A DNA stretch of 64,000 nt from Cannabis sativa (GCF_029168945.1 NC_083604.1:68030211-68094210), one strand, 5' to 3'; numbered from the stretch's first letter, positions 35,183 to 48,955 are shown. A program made the numbers and translations. The notes: a model not told the origin generated them from the letters alone.

Positions 35183-36010
35183 TTTTTTTTTTTGAAAAAA
35201 AAGGAATCTTTATTCAAAAACGAGCGAGCTACAAACAACTAAAAGCCAAAACTAACAAAACGACGGTTGTCGAAACAGCCAGCAACCACACCAAAAAAAA
35301 ACTCTACCAATTCTTAATTAAATTGAGTAAATACAAGTTTCTTTGGCAAAATTTGAAGGGACCTTTACTCATAATTCTAAGTTGAACAACTTTCCTAACT
35401 TCCAAACTAAGACTTCTAGGAGAAGCACAAGTCAACTCAAAGATGTAACGGTTCCTATTTTTTCACAGCTGGTATAAAGTGGTTGTTGTCACCATGTTTA
35501 AGACCCGATTTTGAAGGTCTTTCGCCTTGATTCTGCTCCTGCTAGTTAGATCAGCAATCGAACTAGGCCAAATATAAACTCCCAATCAAGAGTTCACCTC
35601 CTCAAGAACCTGTTTAGCAAATATACAACTGAAAAAAAAAATATGGTCATGAGTTTCAAACTCAGTTTCACAAACAGGGCACATAGTATGGGGAGTTTAC
35701 AATCTGCCAGTACACAAATTTGTGCTTAGCTAGCAGTAAGTTGTCCCAAATAGCCCTAGCGTACTCAGCTTTAGGCTCCTCTAACAACATATTGTAGAAC
35801 TTTTTTGCTCTGAGTCTTGTACTTGTCACAGCAAGCCTCAACATGGTTTCATTTGTACTATCACGAAGATTCAGCGACTTCTTAAAGTACCAGTTGGTGT
35901 CTCGATTCTTTGGGAAGCTCCATATGTCCATTCCTTTAAGATAGATAGAGTTTATCCACTTTATCCACAAATAATCTTGTTTGTGATAGATAGAGTTTAT
36001 CCACAAGTAA
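35183..36010 (-). mobile_element. 5'-truncated LINE 3' end
   Basis: Read on the minus strand, it starts in the zf-RVT region (open frame 36006-35668: INSIYLKGMDIWSF, NWYFKKSLNLRDS, VTSTRLRAKKFYNML, HKFVYWQIVNSPY). It runs to a 3' end with a TTTTTGAATAAAGATTCC-type tail and poly(A) (poly-T at 35187-35200 on the plus strand). It interrupts the 'gtcacaa' repeats of the CACTA-like element. The target duplication is too short to call. Confidence 0.8.
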
Positions 36011-36416
36011 CATTTTGTTGTGACTAAAAGTCACATTTAGTCACAAAAAATTTATGTTGTGACTAAAAAATTGTCACTAAAAATATTTGTTTTTTGTAGT
36101 GAGATATTGTACATGACATTTTCTTTGCTATATAAGATGTGTTGATGTTATTTATTTAAAGTAAATTTATTTAGATGTACTGTCAAAACTTTTAAATATG
36201 AAATATTTATTATAGTAACCCATAAAATTAATTGGTATACTTGTTTTGTTCAAATATAATATTTAGTTACTTCTTTATTAATAATTTATAAAAGAAATAA
36301 AAAGTTACTTTTATCTTGTCCATAATTTTTTATATCAGAAAAAATATATATGTTTCCCACAACTCAAAATATAGTTTAAAATTGATATACTTTTAAAGTT
36401 ATCTGATCAAAATACA

Positions 36417-36711
36417 GGGGAAACTTACAAAAATACTGGAATTTGGGTTAACTTTTACAAAAATACTGTTACACGGAAATTTTTTCAAAAATACTGTATT
36501 TTTATAAAACACCAGTAAAACACAAAGCAGTATAACTCAAAACAACAGTAGAACACTAGTAAAACACCAGTAGAACACCAGTGAAAACTTAACACAAGAT
36601 ATCTTTAACGATATGAAACTTATAAAAAAACACAGTAAAAAAGTAAAAAATACCGTCTGACAGTATTTTTGTAAAAAAATGGCAAAAGTTAGTATACCAT
36701 GTAAATTTCCC
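36417..36711. repeat. ~295-bp MITE-like dispersed repeat, copy 1
   Basis: Ends GGGGAAACTTACAAAAATAC and GTAAATTTCCC form a short imperfect inverted repeat. The interior repeats 'accagtaaaacac/agtagaacac' words. A second copy lies in inverted orientation at 47107-47396. Confidence 0.75.
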
Positions 36712-36762
36712 ATACAGAAACTTAATGTGCATGAGAAAAAAATTATCTTGGAACAAATTTTT

Positions 36763-37143
36763 AAGGGTAAATAGCGGTATAAGTACCCAAAGTTTTATGT
36801 TTGTAAGCGGCATAAACTCAATGTTTATTTTTAGCGACATAAGTACTCAATATTTGTAAAACTGTAATTTTCTTCCAATTTCGTCAATATAGACTCTGTT
36901 TTAAATTTATTAAAAGAATATTTGAAAGTAACTGATACTACATATTTCTATTTAGATCCAATGATCAAGAATTTAGGCCTTATATGTGCCTTGTTTAAGA
37001 CAATAACAGAGTTTGTACTGACAAAATTAGAAAAAAAAAATTACAGTTTTACAAACATTGGATACTTATGCCGCTAAAAGTACATTAGGTTTATGCCGCT
37101 TACAAACATAAAATTTTGGGTATTTATGCCGCTATTTACCCTT
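36763..37143. mobile_element. MITE with long terminal inverted repeats
   Basis: 381 bp. Left arm AAGGGTAAATAGCGGTATAA... and right arm ...TTTATGCCGCTATTTACCCTT are complementary over roughly 110 bp each (GTTTGTAAGCGGCATAAAC against GTTTATGCCGCTTACAAAC). There is no coding sequence. It can fold into a long hairpin. Confidence 0.75.
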
Positions 37144-37176
37144 TTTCAATAAAAAGTAACTAATTGATATATTATT

Positions 37177-37684
37177 TGTAACGTCCCCGCTTCAAGCCTC
37201 CATTGGGCCCTTACACCCACGGAATAATAGCTCTTATACACGAGTACGCCACACTCTGGTTGCTTTCTGGATTGATGACTGACCCTACAGATCAACACAA
37301 GTGTTTTCAGCGTGCTTTGTCCTCACTCACACGTATCCTGGGAAAACTTCCCAGGAGGTCACCCATCCTTAAAATTGCTCCAAGCCAAGCACGCTTAACT
37401 GTGGAGTTCTTTCGAGATGGGCTACCGAAAAACAAGATGCACCTTGTTGACATAGGTAGTACCAATCAATCCATTTAAGCTCTCTTCAACTGTGTAGTCC
37501 CATACCTACACAGTCTCAGAATCATCCAACTTGACCTTCCCCAGGCGATGTGGGATTGCACAGCTTACCCGGTATTTCCCCTTACGGATCACGGGACTAC
37601 TGACTGTCACAATCACCCCCCCTTACGGGGTCCGACGTCCTCGTCGACCACACTTCCGGCTGGGTCAAGGCTCTGATACCAACT
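37177..37684 (-). mobile_element. Cassandra-type TRIM retrotransposon with 5S rRNA sequence
   Basis: On the minus strand a primer binding site TGGTATCAGAGC (37670-37681) follows an LTR end CGTTACA. A short internal region with purine-rich GTAAGGGGAAATACCGGG precedes an LTR from 37562 (TGTGCAATCCCACATCG) to 37177 (GGGGACGTTACA), 386 bp. Within that LTR lies 5S-rRNA-like sequence. Small size, no coding capacity, a Met-tRNA PBS and 5S sequence in the LTR are the defining traits of Cassandra elements. The upstream LTR seems reduced to its last bases or replaced. Confidence 0.75.
37340..37420 (-). other. 5S rRNA-derived segment in the Cassandra LTR
   Basis: On the minus strand AGTTAAGCGTGCTTGG (A-box region) and GGATGGGTGACCTCCTGGGA (C-box region) match plant 5S rRNA as I know it. 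The stretch between them (GGAGCAATTTTAAG) is diverged. This is a transposon-borne copy of the polymerase III internal promoter, not a 5S gene. Confidence 0.8.
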
Positions 37685-37686
37685 GT

Positions 37687-39240
37687 AACGCCCCAATATT
37701 TTTCCTTATTTTATAACTATAGCCAAATAATTGTACACATGAAAACCTTTATCATATAGGTCCATACTAATTGTTCACACCATACATATATACAGAGATC
37801 ATAACTCCAGTATCATATTCATAACATAATCATATCAATACTATAAATAATAATGTAATTACCATAACATTGACATATCATAGCCATTTCTTACATAACC
37901 CGGCCTAGCCTGGCCCTAAAGTATCCTGGGCCTAATCTGCCCATATAATAACCTGGGCCTATGCAGCCCTACCATTGTTATAGGATAGGGTATCTCTATA
38001 TTCAACAGTAACATCACTGTATCATACCCACCATAACAATCTCATACACGACTCAGTAAAATGTAGGGTAGGGTATCTCTACATTCAACGACCTTATCCC
38101 GTATCATACCCCACCATGGTCCCCCACTTTACCTGAGACGTTAGCATACAACATACAACATGCAACATACAAATACAACATACAATATATACTGTTCATA
38201 CAACCATAATCTATGTATCAATTAACAAACTCATATTGTGTCCATACCACACATTCTCAGTACCATACACATATTCATAATAACAAATCATAAATCATAT
38301 TTCAATACATAAAGAATTTAAGTTTATCCAGATAAACACATACAAAACTATCTAATTTCCTTACCTCAAATCCCGATGCTTAAACTTGTTATCTCGTCAC
38401 TACTCAAATACATCGAGCTGCTTGGATCGATAGACATAAGATGATGGTGATCAAAGATGAGAGTGAAGAGTGGTATAGATTTGGCTAAGGATGTAATGGA
38501 AAGAATTTGAAAATTTTAGGGTTAGTCTTGCTCAGATAGATGGGAAGAATAGAACGATATAATTTTAGGGTTAATGAAACCTATACTATTTTGACTCTTA
38601 TTAGGTTTAGTTTTATGAATAATAATAATATTAACATAATAGCAATAACAATATAATAAATTATTAAATAAACAAATATCTTACTTTTAAATTTAAATTG
38701 TAACCTCTAAATCTCGTAACTTTAGGGCTTAGTTTTCACCTAAAAAAATTACGAATTATGATATGATTATTTCTACAAAATTTATAGATCTTTGAATTAT
38801 CTTTCCAACGCCACTGGAATCACCTCAATCGGAGTTATAAAACTCCAGATATGGTCATTTTCGTAAAACAGTTTCTAAACCTGCGAATTTCTCTAAACTT
38901 ACGATTTTTTTCTAACATTAATAAAATAATAATATTATTTAATACCACTTATACAATTAATTAAATCTAATAAATATATTATAAAAACCTAATGGACTTT
39001 CATATCGGGCTTTAATTAAACGATTACCTACTTATGAAAATATCATAATATTTTACTTTCGTAGTCAATACAACTTTAACTTTCTTTAAAAAATGGTACA
39101 ACTACTCTAAGCAATAATATCAACTCACTAACAACACAAATAAATGAATTATCCTCGCACAATTAATATCCAAACGAAAAATTAAATACTATTTTAAACT
39201 GGATATTACATTATTTACATCAAAAACAACTAAAATGTTA
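37687..39240. other. LTR-like or repeat-derived region, family not identified
   Basis: Begins TGTAACGCCCCAATATTT, contains 'acccggcctagcctggccc'-type words and two similar 'tagggtagggtatctct' blocks (about 37985 and 38065). It also contains 'ccaacgccactggaatcacc', common in plant LTRs. It has no coding frame. It is probably retrotransposon-derived, but no ends or duplications could be fixed. Confidence 0.35.
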
Positions 39241-42176
39241 TTTTTTAAAACTTTCAAAAGACTGAAATTTTTGGAAGCGAGATTTTTCAAGTTTTTTTTT
39301 TTTATTTTCAATAATTATTTCAGATTTCAGTATTCATGCTAATGTGACATACTTTAGTATTTGTGTTTATAATTTTATTGAAAGTATTTTTATAAATAAA
39401 TTCAATTTGAAGTATAATATTGAAAAAAAATTTAAAAAATATTCTTTTCAAGTCCATAAATATCATATCCAGCATAAAATAGATAGCAAAAACTTATGAT
39501 TATGTTCAACTTTAATGGACATCCAAAGAAGTTTTTTATAGTAATGACTAGTAGAAATAATAATAAAATAGGTCGGGAGTATATTACAACAAATACTTCA
39601 CTCAAAAATCATCTTGGTAAAATAATTTTCTTATTAATATTTAAAAATATATTTTCTAAAATTAAATCATCAATAAGGTTCACTATAGTTACTTATGAGG
39701 TACAGTGGATTGTTGTTTTTCAGTCCATAGGAGCATGTGGGCTTCATCCATGGAAAGAGACACACTTCTCCTCCTTCCAAAATAAAGGCCAATCTTTTTA
39801 TGCTTTGGGTGGAGAAAACTAATCGAAAGTCATGATAAAGCTCATGTGCATTAGATATATTATTATTGATTATGCTAATTAAAACACAATATTAAAGAAG
39901 CAAAACTGTTCCATTGGTGGGATCATAAACTAATGCCAAAAAATGCTCACCTGAATCACTTTTTGTTTGGTCCACTTCTCCTATGATTTGTTGATGATTG
40001 ACACCTGGCCAAGCTCGAATACATATAGCCATTTAATAATATACTAGTTTAATCTAATCTTTAATTTGGGTGCCCTTAATCCAAGGGACCCGCCTCTGAG
40101 GAAATAGAATCTTATTGGTCTAACAAATCCATCCCCACATGGGTTGTAGCCAATGAAAAGTTTAGTTTGGAGAAAGTCACCAAACCTTTTATGATGTTGG
40201 CATCCACCAATTTTTCTTAATTATATATTATTAGATCAAAGTTGGTATCTATATATATATTATAGTGTATGTATGGTTTCCAAGTGTCTTACTCCTTTTG
40301 GATATATGAGACAAGTAGCACAAGTTGTTGCCCTTTTTCGTGCAGGGACTGTTTGCCATTGGCTAGGCTTGTGATGAGAAGCGTGCGAAGTCTCCCCTCG
40401 ATTGGCGAATGGTAATTTTGGTCCTCATCATCCTCTCTTCACAATCACATGTACTATGTCAGTCACACTCTCTCACTCACTCACTCACTAACTATGATTC
40501 TCATATCTTATATGCCCAAAGAAAGGACTTCAAGATACAATATTATAATCAAAGTGACCATGATATTTATATTAATAAATTTCTTTATATATAAAACATA
40601 ATGACCTCCCAAACAAACAATCTTAATAAGGCAAGCTAAACTAAACCCATATCTTCTTACTAAATTAAAGTATATAATTCATTAAAAGTGAAATTATATG
40701 GAGATCTTCAAAAACATTAATTTAGAAACATCTTAGTAGTTTTAATATTTCACTTATAAAACACACAAATGTTGTCAAACACATCAATATCTTTCACATC
40801 ATGCATGCGCCAGGATAATTAATTATAATTATACTTTGATACTGTTTAAGGATCAAATGCAAATCTAATTAAATTATACAGAACCAATATATATATATAT
40901 AGTAGTTAATCATACCAAAACAAAGTTATAGTATTCATTCCATTCAAAAACAAAAATTGAGGGTATTGATTAGTTTGCTGTGTTTTCAACATGTACACTA
41001 CATTAATTTTCTCTAAATTATAGATTTAAAACAGAAATAACTGAGTCTAGAAAAAATCCAAATTAGGGTGCACCATGCATGTTTTCATAAATAAACATAA
41101 AAATGTAACATGTGTTTGTGGTTTATATATATATAGTAGCTGCAACTACTCATGCGACTTATAATTAGTAGAGCGTATGTAGCAAGAAAATGCACACAAA
41201 CACACTCACTATATATATATGTTAATTACTCTTTTTTCCTCCGAATTCCTCCCCAACACAACGTTTTGTCTGGCAAGTTGAACAGATTTATAAGTTACCT
41301 GCAGAAAATTCACCTGCTCTTCGAATCCATTATATAAGTTATTTTCTAAACTACTCTTCTAATATAATCTAATAACAATATATATGAAAAACGAATATTC
41401 TTAATTATTTTTTTGGCTAAAAGCCAATATAAAAAGCCCCTTTCCTCTTTTGTGTTAACTCAAAATAAGAGATAGATAAACCAACTAGCTAGAATTAGCA
41501 TAATTAATAAGTTGCCAATATATGTATAAATATAAATAAAATATAATAATAATAATTTATAATTAGTTAGGAACTACAGGACGACTTAGTAATCGACAAG
41601 ATCAATCCTAGGTTTAATTTTTGACCAAACACTCAACCAACGGTAAAGCAAACCAAAAAAAGAAAATCAGAAAAAACACATTTTCTTATGTACTGGGATT
41701 CTCACGTGTGAAGTTATCTACAGCTAATAAAAGTACTTTTACTTAAAATAATATAAAATACTAAAATACACAGCTTTTACTATTAATTATTAAGTACTTC
41801 ACTATAGTTTTACAGTCTTTCCTTCTACTTAAATTGTAGTATATATAGTATTATTAATTTGATCAGGTACAAGTACAAAGCCACATTTGTACTATATTTT
41901 AATATACTTGAAATACTTAAAACAGGCCTTTTTCTTTTTGGGAAAACTTTTCTAGTTTCACACCAATACATATATAATTTAATAATTTATACACATATAT
42001 TATATACTTTATATAAAAATAATTTATTCTCGAAAAAAAAATATAAAAATAAATAAATAAACGCTGTGTAGATGAGCACATAAAAGAAAATTGTAATTTC
42101 CACACGGCCATCGATCCCTATCACCCACAAAATTCTTAAAAAGCTTTACTTTGGCCAAATCCTAACCCTCAAACCT
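39241..42176. other. Upstream intergenic region of the MADS-box gene
   Basis: AT-rich, with no supported gene. CCAAT-type words occur at about 40150 (gtagccaatgaaaag) and 40360. A perfect 'tcactcactcactcact' run lies near 40470. It probably contains distal promoter sequence of the MADS gene. Confidence 0.4.
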
Positions 42177-42183
42177 TATAAAT
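42177..42183 (+). promoter_or_regulatory. Likely TATA box of the MADS-box gene
   Basis: TATAAAT lies 145 bp upstream of the ATG and is followed by a pyrimidine-rich CTTT repeat (about 42188-42230), typical of a plant transcription start region. Confidence 0.55.
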
Positions 42184-42241
42184 TTTCTGTTTTTTTTTCT
42201 TTTTCTTTCTTTCTTTCTTTCTTTCTCATCTAGCTCTAGCC

Positions 42242-42274
42242 ATGAGCAGTAGTAGTAGTATTCATCCTAGTTGA
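42242..42274 (+). other. Short upstream ORF in the MADS-box leader
   Basis: ATG AGC AGT ... TGA encodes 10 residues (MSSSSSIHPS) and ends 53 bases before the main ATG. If transcription starts near 42210 it lies in the leader and could dampen translation. The actual 5' end is not known. Confidence 0.45.
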
Positions 42275-42327
42275 CCAAGGAGACAATAGTAATAAAACAA
42301 ATACTGATCAAACCCTAGAATATTATT

Positions 42328-45300
42328 ATGGGGAGAGGGAAGATTGTGATTCGGAGGATTGATAACTCAACAAGCCGCCAAGTAACTTTCTCCAAACGAA
42401 GAAAGGGTTTGATTAAGAAGGCGAAAGAGCTCGCAATTCTCTGCGATGCAGAAGTTGGCCTTGTCATATTCTCCAGCACAGGAAAGCTCTATGAGTTTGC
42501 CAACACCAGGTTTGACCACTAATACATATATCTTTAATTTTTCTTTCAAAAAAAAAAAAAAAGGATTGATTAATAATCCTAATTTGCTTTTTCATAATAT
42601 TTTGGGCTGGAAAAGTTGTGGATTCGGTATTAATTAGCTAGCTAGTTTGGTTTCTAATAAGAATATTTTAGTAAATCTGGTTTTCATCATATGTGTTCTT
42701 AAAAGCTGTAATTAATTATGATCATAATTAATTGGAGAAGGTTTTGTGTATATAAATACTGTTTTATTATATAGTACTTATACTGATTTATGGTACGGCA
42801 TGCAGCATTTTGTTTTTCATTGCATGGGAGTAGAGGCCGCGCGGTCCTTTCCTGCGAGTTAAGCAGATCAATACATGTTTACATATAAATATATATATAA
42901 CAGTACATGTTTATCCCCATATAAATATATAAACATATATATGCGTTGATATCGTGATACATTAATAGTACTAATATATGTACCTCTCTTATAAATATTA
43001 TATGTGCAAACAAATATTATTTACAGATATATCTATAAAATGTTTGAGCTTTATTTGAGAAGTGAAGATTACATTAAGGTTTTATCTCCTCTCATTTTCT
43101 TTTTACTAATAATTAATTATTCCGATCCATATAAATTGATCGAGATATATATAGAAAAATTTATCCCTAATTGTGATCTCAGTCAATTTATGGATCAGAA
43201 ACAATTAAGGTTAGTGCTAGCTAATTAAGTATAGCTATAGAGGAGTTTGAGGTAGCTAGAATATTTTTTAGCATAATTATATATATTATAGATAGCATCA
43301 TATTCATTTCTTATCCATTGCTGCAGATCCATATATGTGTATACACATATATATTATCATTTCAGTATAAACTATAACTGGAGTAGATATTACTCATGAT
43401 CAGTTTTTTCAATATATATACATATATCTATATACACACACACCATAATTATAAAAATTAAAACCATATTTATTTTATATCTTTGTTTTTGTGCACCTAC
43501 ATATTATGCATATAAAAAGTAGTATATTGGCCCATAATGTGCTTTCTTATCAAGAAATGATTTTGTAGTGTGGCTGTCTCCTTGTATTTATATATAGTTT
43601 AGGGTTTATTTAGTGTTGCTTAAACATATTAAGTTTATAGCAACTTAATTTGCAAGTTACTATATTTAATGATGATATAAATTAGAGTATGAAATAATTA
43701 TGTTAGTTTACATGATTTAGGCTTTCATTGTCATGATTTTTTTTGTTGACATATCGAATTTAGAGTGTATATACATAGCTAAATAATATTCTGTTATTGA
43801 TGATAAATTGATCACATGTACTATAATTAGTAAAACATAAAAATTAAAACAATGTAATTAAGCAAATTCCTCATGCAACCTAAATAAAACTAAGTAAAAT
43901 ATATTAATTATTGAGATCAACCTATTACTTGTAGAAGAGAAAAAGAAAAAGACTCACTCTCCTTTTTTTCAACAATAGAGATATAATAACTCAGGCATGT
44001 TAATTAAGCTGGCACATCAATCCAGAAAGAATATATAGGCAAAAGTGGAGTTATGTGTGTTGAATTTTTCAAAAACCAATATTCATGTTTGGTTTGGCTT
44101 GTGATGTAGTCCTCTAAAATGTGAGGAAACACAGCAAAAAAAATTGATATATAAAATGTCCTCTAAAATTATTTCGTATTTGTTCATATTATCATTAACA
44201 AATTGATATATAAATGAGTGTGTGGGTTTCTTTAGACGATTATATATTGCTTATTATTAACTATTTAGCACATATATAGCTTGGTTTAAACTATAATCCA
44301 AAACAAACAGAATAAAAAGTCACCACAACTCATTAAAGTGAATTAATTAAAGCTTATATATTATATATAGTAGCTAATAATGGCCATAATGTTTGGATTT
44401 GTCCTCTGAATATTGTCTGAGGTAAATTATATATATTGTTAGTATATGTTGGTGACATGATGAATTTTATCATTTAAATAAGGCAATTTGAAATATAGAA
44501 ATATTGAACACTACTCTACAATATAAAAGCTTTTAGTCACAACATTGGTCTTGATTCAAAATTTATTGAGTAAAATGTAGTTGCAGCAATTTACATATAT
44601 TTACAATAATAAATTATTATAAGTAAAAAAGTATATTCAAGTGATCTAAAATGTTACCTTTCTTAATTAGAATTTCTAATTGTGGTTATTATGACACCTT
44701 GTGGTCATCATTATATATTTCTTATTTATATTTATATATGTATATATATAAAATAATTAAATTGAGTTATCATTATCTTTGTGCCAAAATAACCTTTATT
44801 ATACAGATATGAATCATGTCATTTACTCATTAAATGATATTTTGAATTGTGGGTCAGATCAATATTAATTAAAAGGCTAGTACAGTTGATGATCTATCTC
44901 CCTTTAGTTTAGTTTCTATAAGAAATTGTTTTAGCATTTATAAGATATGTATATATACATAAATTTCAGGCATATTTCAGTTTTGCACTTGCAGAAGAGA
45001 TATTTTCTATTTTTCTAACACCTATATCTCAATTCCTTTATATAAAGATGTATAGTGTAGATATATATATATATATATAATTATAACCTATAACTAACAT
45101 CTTATACTTGTTTTCAAAAAAAATTGAATAATTTACAGTGTAAAAGATACAATTTAAAGAAGTCTCAGTTGTATATATAAAAAAAAAAAAAAAAAAAAAA
45201 AAAACAAATACATATAAGTGAATATTTAAATTATATTTTCAGTAAAGTAAATTATTTATAATTTTCCAAAAACAAAGCATCTTTGATAACCATAATAATG

Positions 45301-48300
45301 GGTCCTCACCTCATATTATAATTTCTATACTAAGAACAAAAGTGATACATACTTAAATATTTTCTAAATATATTTACATAGAGAATTGTACTGATAATTA
45401 ATAAGGACAAAAGTAATGTGCCTAAGTAATAATTAATGTTCTGATGATAGTAAATTACTTTCATATCCAGCTGCATGAAATCGATAATTGAACGATATAA
45501 CAAGGCAAAGGAGGAACATCAGCAACTTCTCAACCCAACATCAGAGATAAAGGTATTCTCACTGTATGCTTAATTGTTTATTTGATGAAAAAAGGGTGCA
45601 GCAGTACTATTAGTCATCTTATATATATAATAGTTTTTTTGTTGCTGCAAATTATATATTGCCAGTCAAAAGATATTATTTCTCAGTTACTCAAAGATAG
45701 ACTCTGTCTGCTGTTAACTTTATAAAGATAGATCAGAAAGAATATACTATAATGTTGTATATATATATATATATATATGTATATTGTTGTGCACATTGTC
45801 CCACATAGAATAAATAGTAGAGAATTGAGCCATATATCGAACATGGGCTACTCCACTCATTAACAATTGGTTTTAAGATAGAACCTATAATTCTCAACAA
45901 ATTAATGTATATGGCTTAATGGTTCCAGCCCCTTACACATTGTTTACAAAAGTACTATAGGTGTGCATTTATATAATATTAATTTATGTAATTTAGCTAA
46001 ATAGTGAGTTATAACTGTATATCTTTACTCAGAATCTGCTATCAAGAATTAATATGAGTCCTATAATATATATTGTACTCGCGCGTACTAATCTTGTTCC
46101 CTTAATAGATGAATATCTCTGACCTTAAGCATGATAGAGTATATATATGCTGTATATAACTGGAAAGTCAATGTATATGAAATTGTGCTATACATACTTA
46201 TGTTGATTAGCATATATATTATTTCCACAGGAAAATGTGCCAAAATAAACTGGATAGCTATGAGTTCATATTACATGTATTTGAAAAGTAATATGATGAT
46301 ACTTTGTGTAATAGATACTCACTTGTGTTTTGGTTTTGTTAATTTTGATGTTGCTATAGTTTTGGCAAAGGGAGGTGGCAATCTTAAGGCAGCAACTGCA
46401 GAACCTCCAAGAAACATATAGGTACTTAATTTATATATAGCCATCTATATACATAATATATAACTTTTTTAACATAAATATATATTGGGGTTGGAATTGT
46501 TGTTAATCATTATCTAGTGGGGTTAGAAGGAATCAAAATATTATTATACATAAATTAGTTGCAACTTCATTAATTATATATTCTTTTATATTAACAATAT
46601 GTACATAATATATAGTATAAATATATTTATAGGAACTTCTAAATATAGTATAGATTGATAAAAATTAATGGTTCTAACAATACTTACAAATGTATAAATA
46701 TTAAAACAAAATAAATACCCAATAAGCTATTTGAATCATGATTTCAATATTTTAAATTATTTAAAATTTTTTGAAAAATTATAAAAAATACCCTACATGC
46801 AATTATAATAGTTAAAATTTTTTAAAATATATTAAAAGTACTATATATTGATATATAGTAATTAAAAGTAATTATAACTATCCAATTATATTTCTTATTT
46901 ATTTATATATACATACCAGGTTAATTAATATTAGGTGCAATGTATGTATATATTTAGTTATATTTTTAATTTTTTATCATTTATGTATATTTTTAATTGT
47001 ATAATTAATTTTTTTTATATTATTCAATAAACAACATTATTTTTTATTAAAAAAATATTTAATTTAAGCGTTATTTATAAAAATAAAAATATAATAATAT
47101 TTAAAAGGGAAATTTACATGGTATACTAACTTTTGCTATTTTCTTACAAAAATACTGCCAGACAGTATTTTTTACTTTTTTACTGTATTTTTTTATAAGT
47201 TTCATACTGCAGTATACAGTATTAAGTTTTCACTGGTGTTCTACTAGTGTTTTATTGGTGTTCTACTGTTGTTTTGAGTTGTTCTGCTTTGTGTTTTACT
47301 GGTGTTTTATAAAAACACAGTATTTTTGAAAAAATTTCCGTGTGACAGTATTTTTGTAAAAGTTAACCAAAATTCCTGTATTTTTGTAAGTTTTCCTGTT
47401 TAAAATTTATTATTAATTATAATTTTAGTTTAACCGTAATACTTTTAATTTTATAATACTTTTTAATTTGTTTTAGAAATATCAAACATTTTTTCTTCTT
47501 TTTTTTTTTTTGAAAAAATAACAATAAAAATATATTTGGTAAATGTAATAGTAGTTGCATCATAATAGTGATTCTATTAAAAAGATAAACATTTTTTTTT
47601 ATTTTATTGTTTAAATAGAAAATAATAATAGAAATATGTTTTTTTAAATATGTGGATTACATAAAAAAAAATATTATGGAAAAATATTTTTTTAAATAGG
47701 TGCAATGGTTTAAATTTGAATTACATTGTCTTTTTTTTTTTTTTTGTAAGTAAGCTGAATTTTTATTGAACCTCAACAAATATAATTACTAGTCCACAGA
47801 CTAAAACACCTTCCAAAAAGCATTAAAAACCCTCCTATACAATTTTGCAGAACCAAATCTTAAACCTATTACAGAACTTTTTTGTATCTACAAAACATAA
47901 TCTTCCTATCATTATACCATTTTGATTTCTTTTATAACTTTATGTATAGTATATATATTTGATTCCAAAAAGCCTCATTTCAGACACTCTAGATATGGCA
48001 TTTTGCTGCATTTAGATCAGCAACATACACCAATCTTCAAGGTCTAGCATGCTTGCTTCTCTTTATCCACTTCAAGATTCCTGCAAGCTTATATTGGTTT
48101 GAACCAATACCAAGTCAGCCCAATATAACTCTTTGATTACCCTCCTGCTAAAGTAACATTGGAAGAAAAGGTATTGGTGACTTTCTAACTTAGTTCCACA
48201 AATTACACACATGTCCTCATTTGTTACCCCTAATCTGACCAGTCTATCCCTAGTCAAGAGTCTCTCCCAAGCAGCCATCCAGACTATGAATTGAATTTTT

Positions 48301-48869
48301 GGCTCACTTAACTTGTTGTTCCAAACTATGGCATTCTATCTTTGTCACTCTTGAGGCCATAACTTTGAGTAAATCAAAGTAACTCATAATCTCATTTGTA
48401 TTACTTCAGCTTGACTCATTTTTTCCTTGATAATATTTTTCACTATAATTATCTTTTTCTAATACCAACTCCCCTTTGTGGAGCCTCATAGCTCCACTAA
48501 TCCTTGTCTTTAATGTAGATCGAGTGTATACACCTGACTTAAAGATCGTCTTTCTTCAAAGCCAAGTCCCAAACATATCGGACAAATGCTGCTATGTTCA
48601 ACTTTTCAATGTTAGTAAAGCCCAGCCCACTTTCCCTTTTAGATTTGCACACTTCACTCCAAGCTATCTGTCCCAAACCAAGGGCTTCTGCAGTGCTTTT
48701 CTGTGGAAAGGCTCGACAGATACAATTTATTTTATAAAGAATAAACTTCTAAAGAAAGGTAATTTGAGCCCAATAAAAATGTATAAAATTTATGAGAATA
48801 CTTCAGCCAGCATATATAGGATATGTTTCCAGTGCTCCAAGTTTTGATTCGAAAATAATAATCATAATG

Positions 48870-48955
<86 letters not shown>

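Larger units (their letters stand above)
34733..36101. mobile_element. Non-autonomous CACTA-like element with two nested insertions
   Basis: Left end CACTACAAATAATTTTAC, right end ATTTGTTTTTTGTAGTG, perfect 3-bp duplication AGA (34730-34732, 36102-36104). The interior consists of repeated 'ttagtcacaa/ttgtgactaaa' words in both senses. It has been entered by a 210-bp CACTA-like element (34854-35063) and by a LINE tail (about 35183-36010). Without these it would be only about 330 bp. Confidence 0.85.

Noticed and set aside
37340..37420. A 5S rRNA gene
   Set aside because: Only the A- and C-box parts match and the middle is diverged. It lies within a TRIM LTR next to a tRNA primer site, so it is a Cassandra copy.
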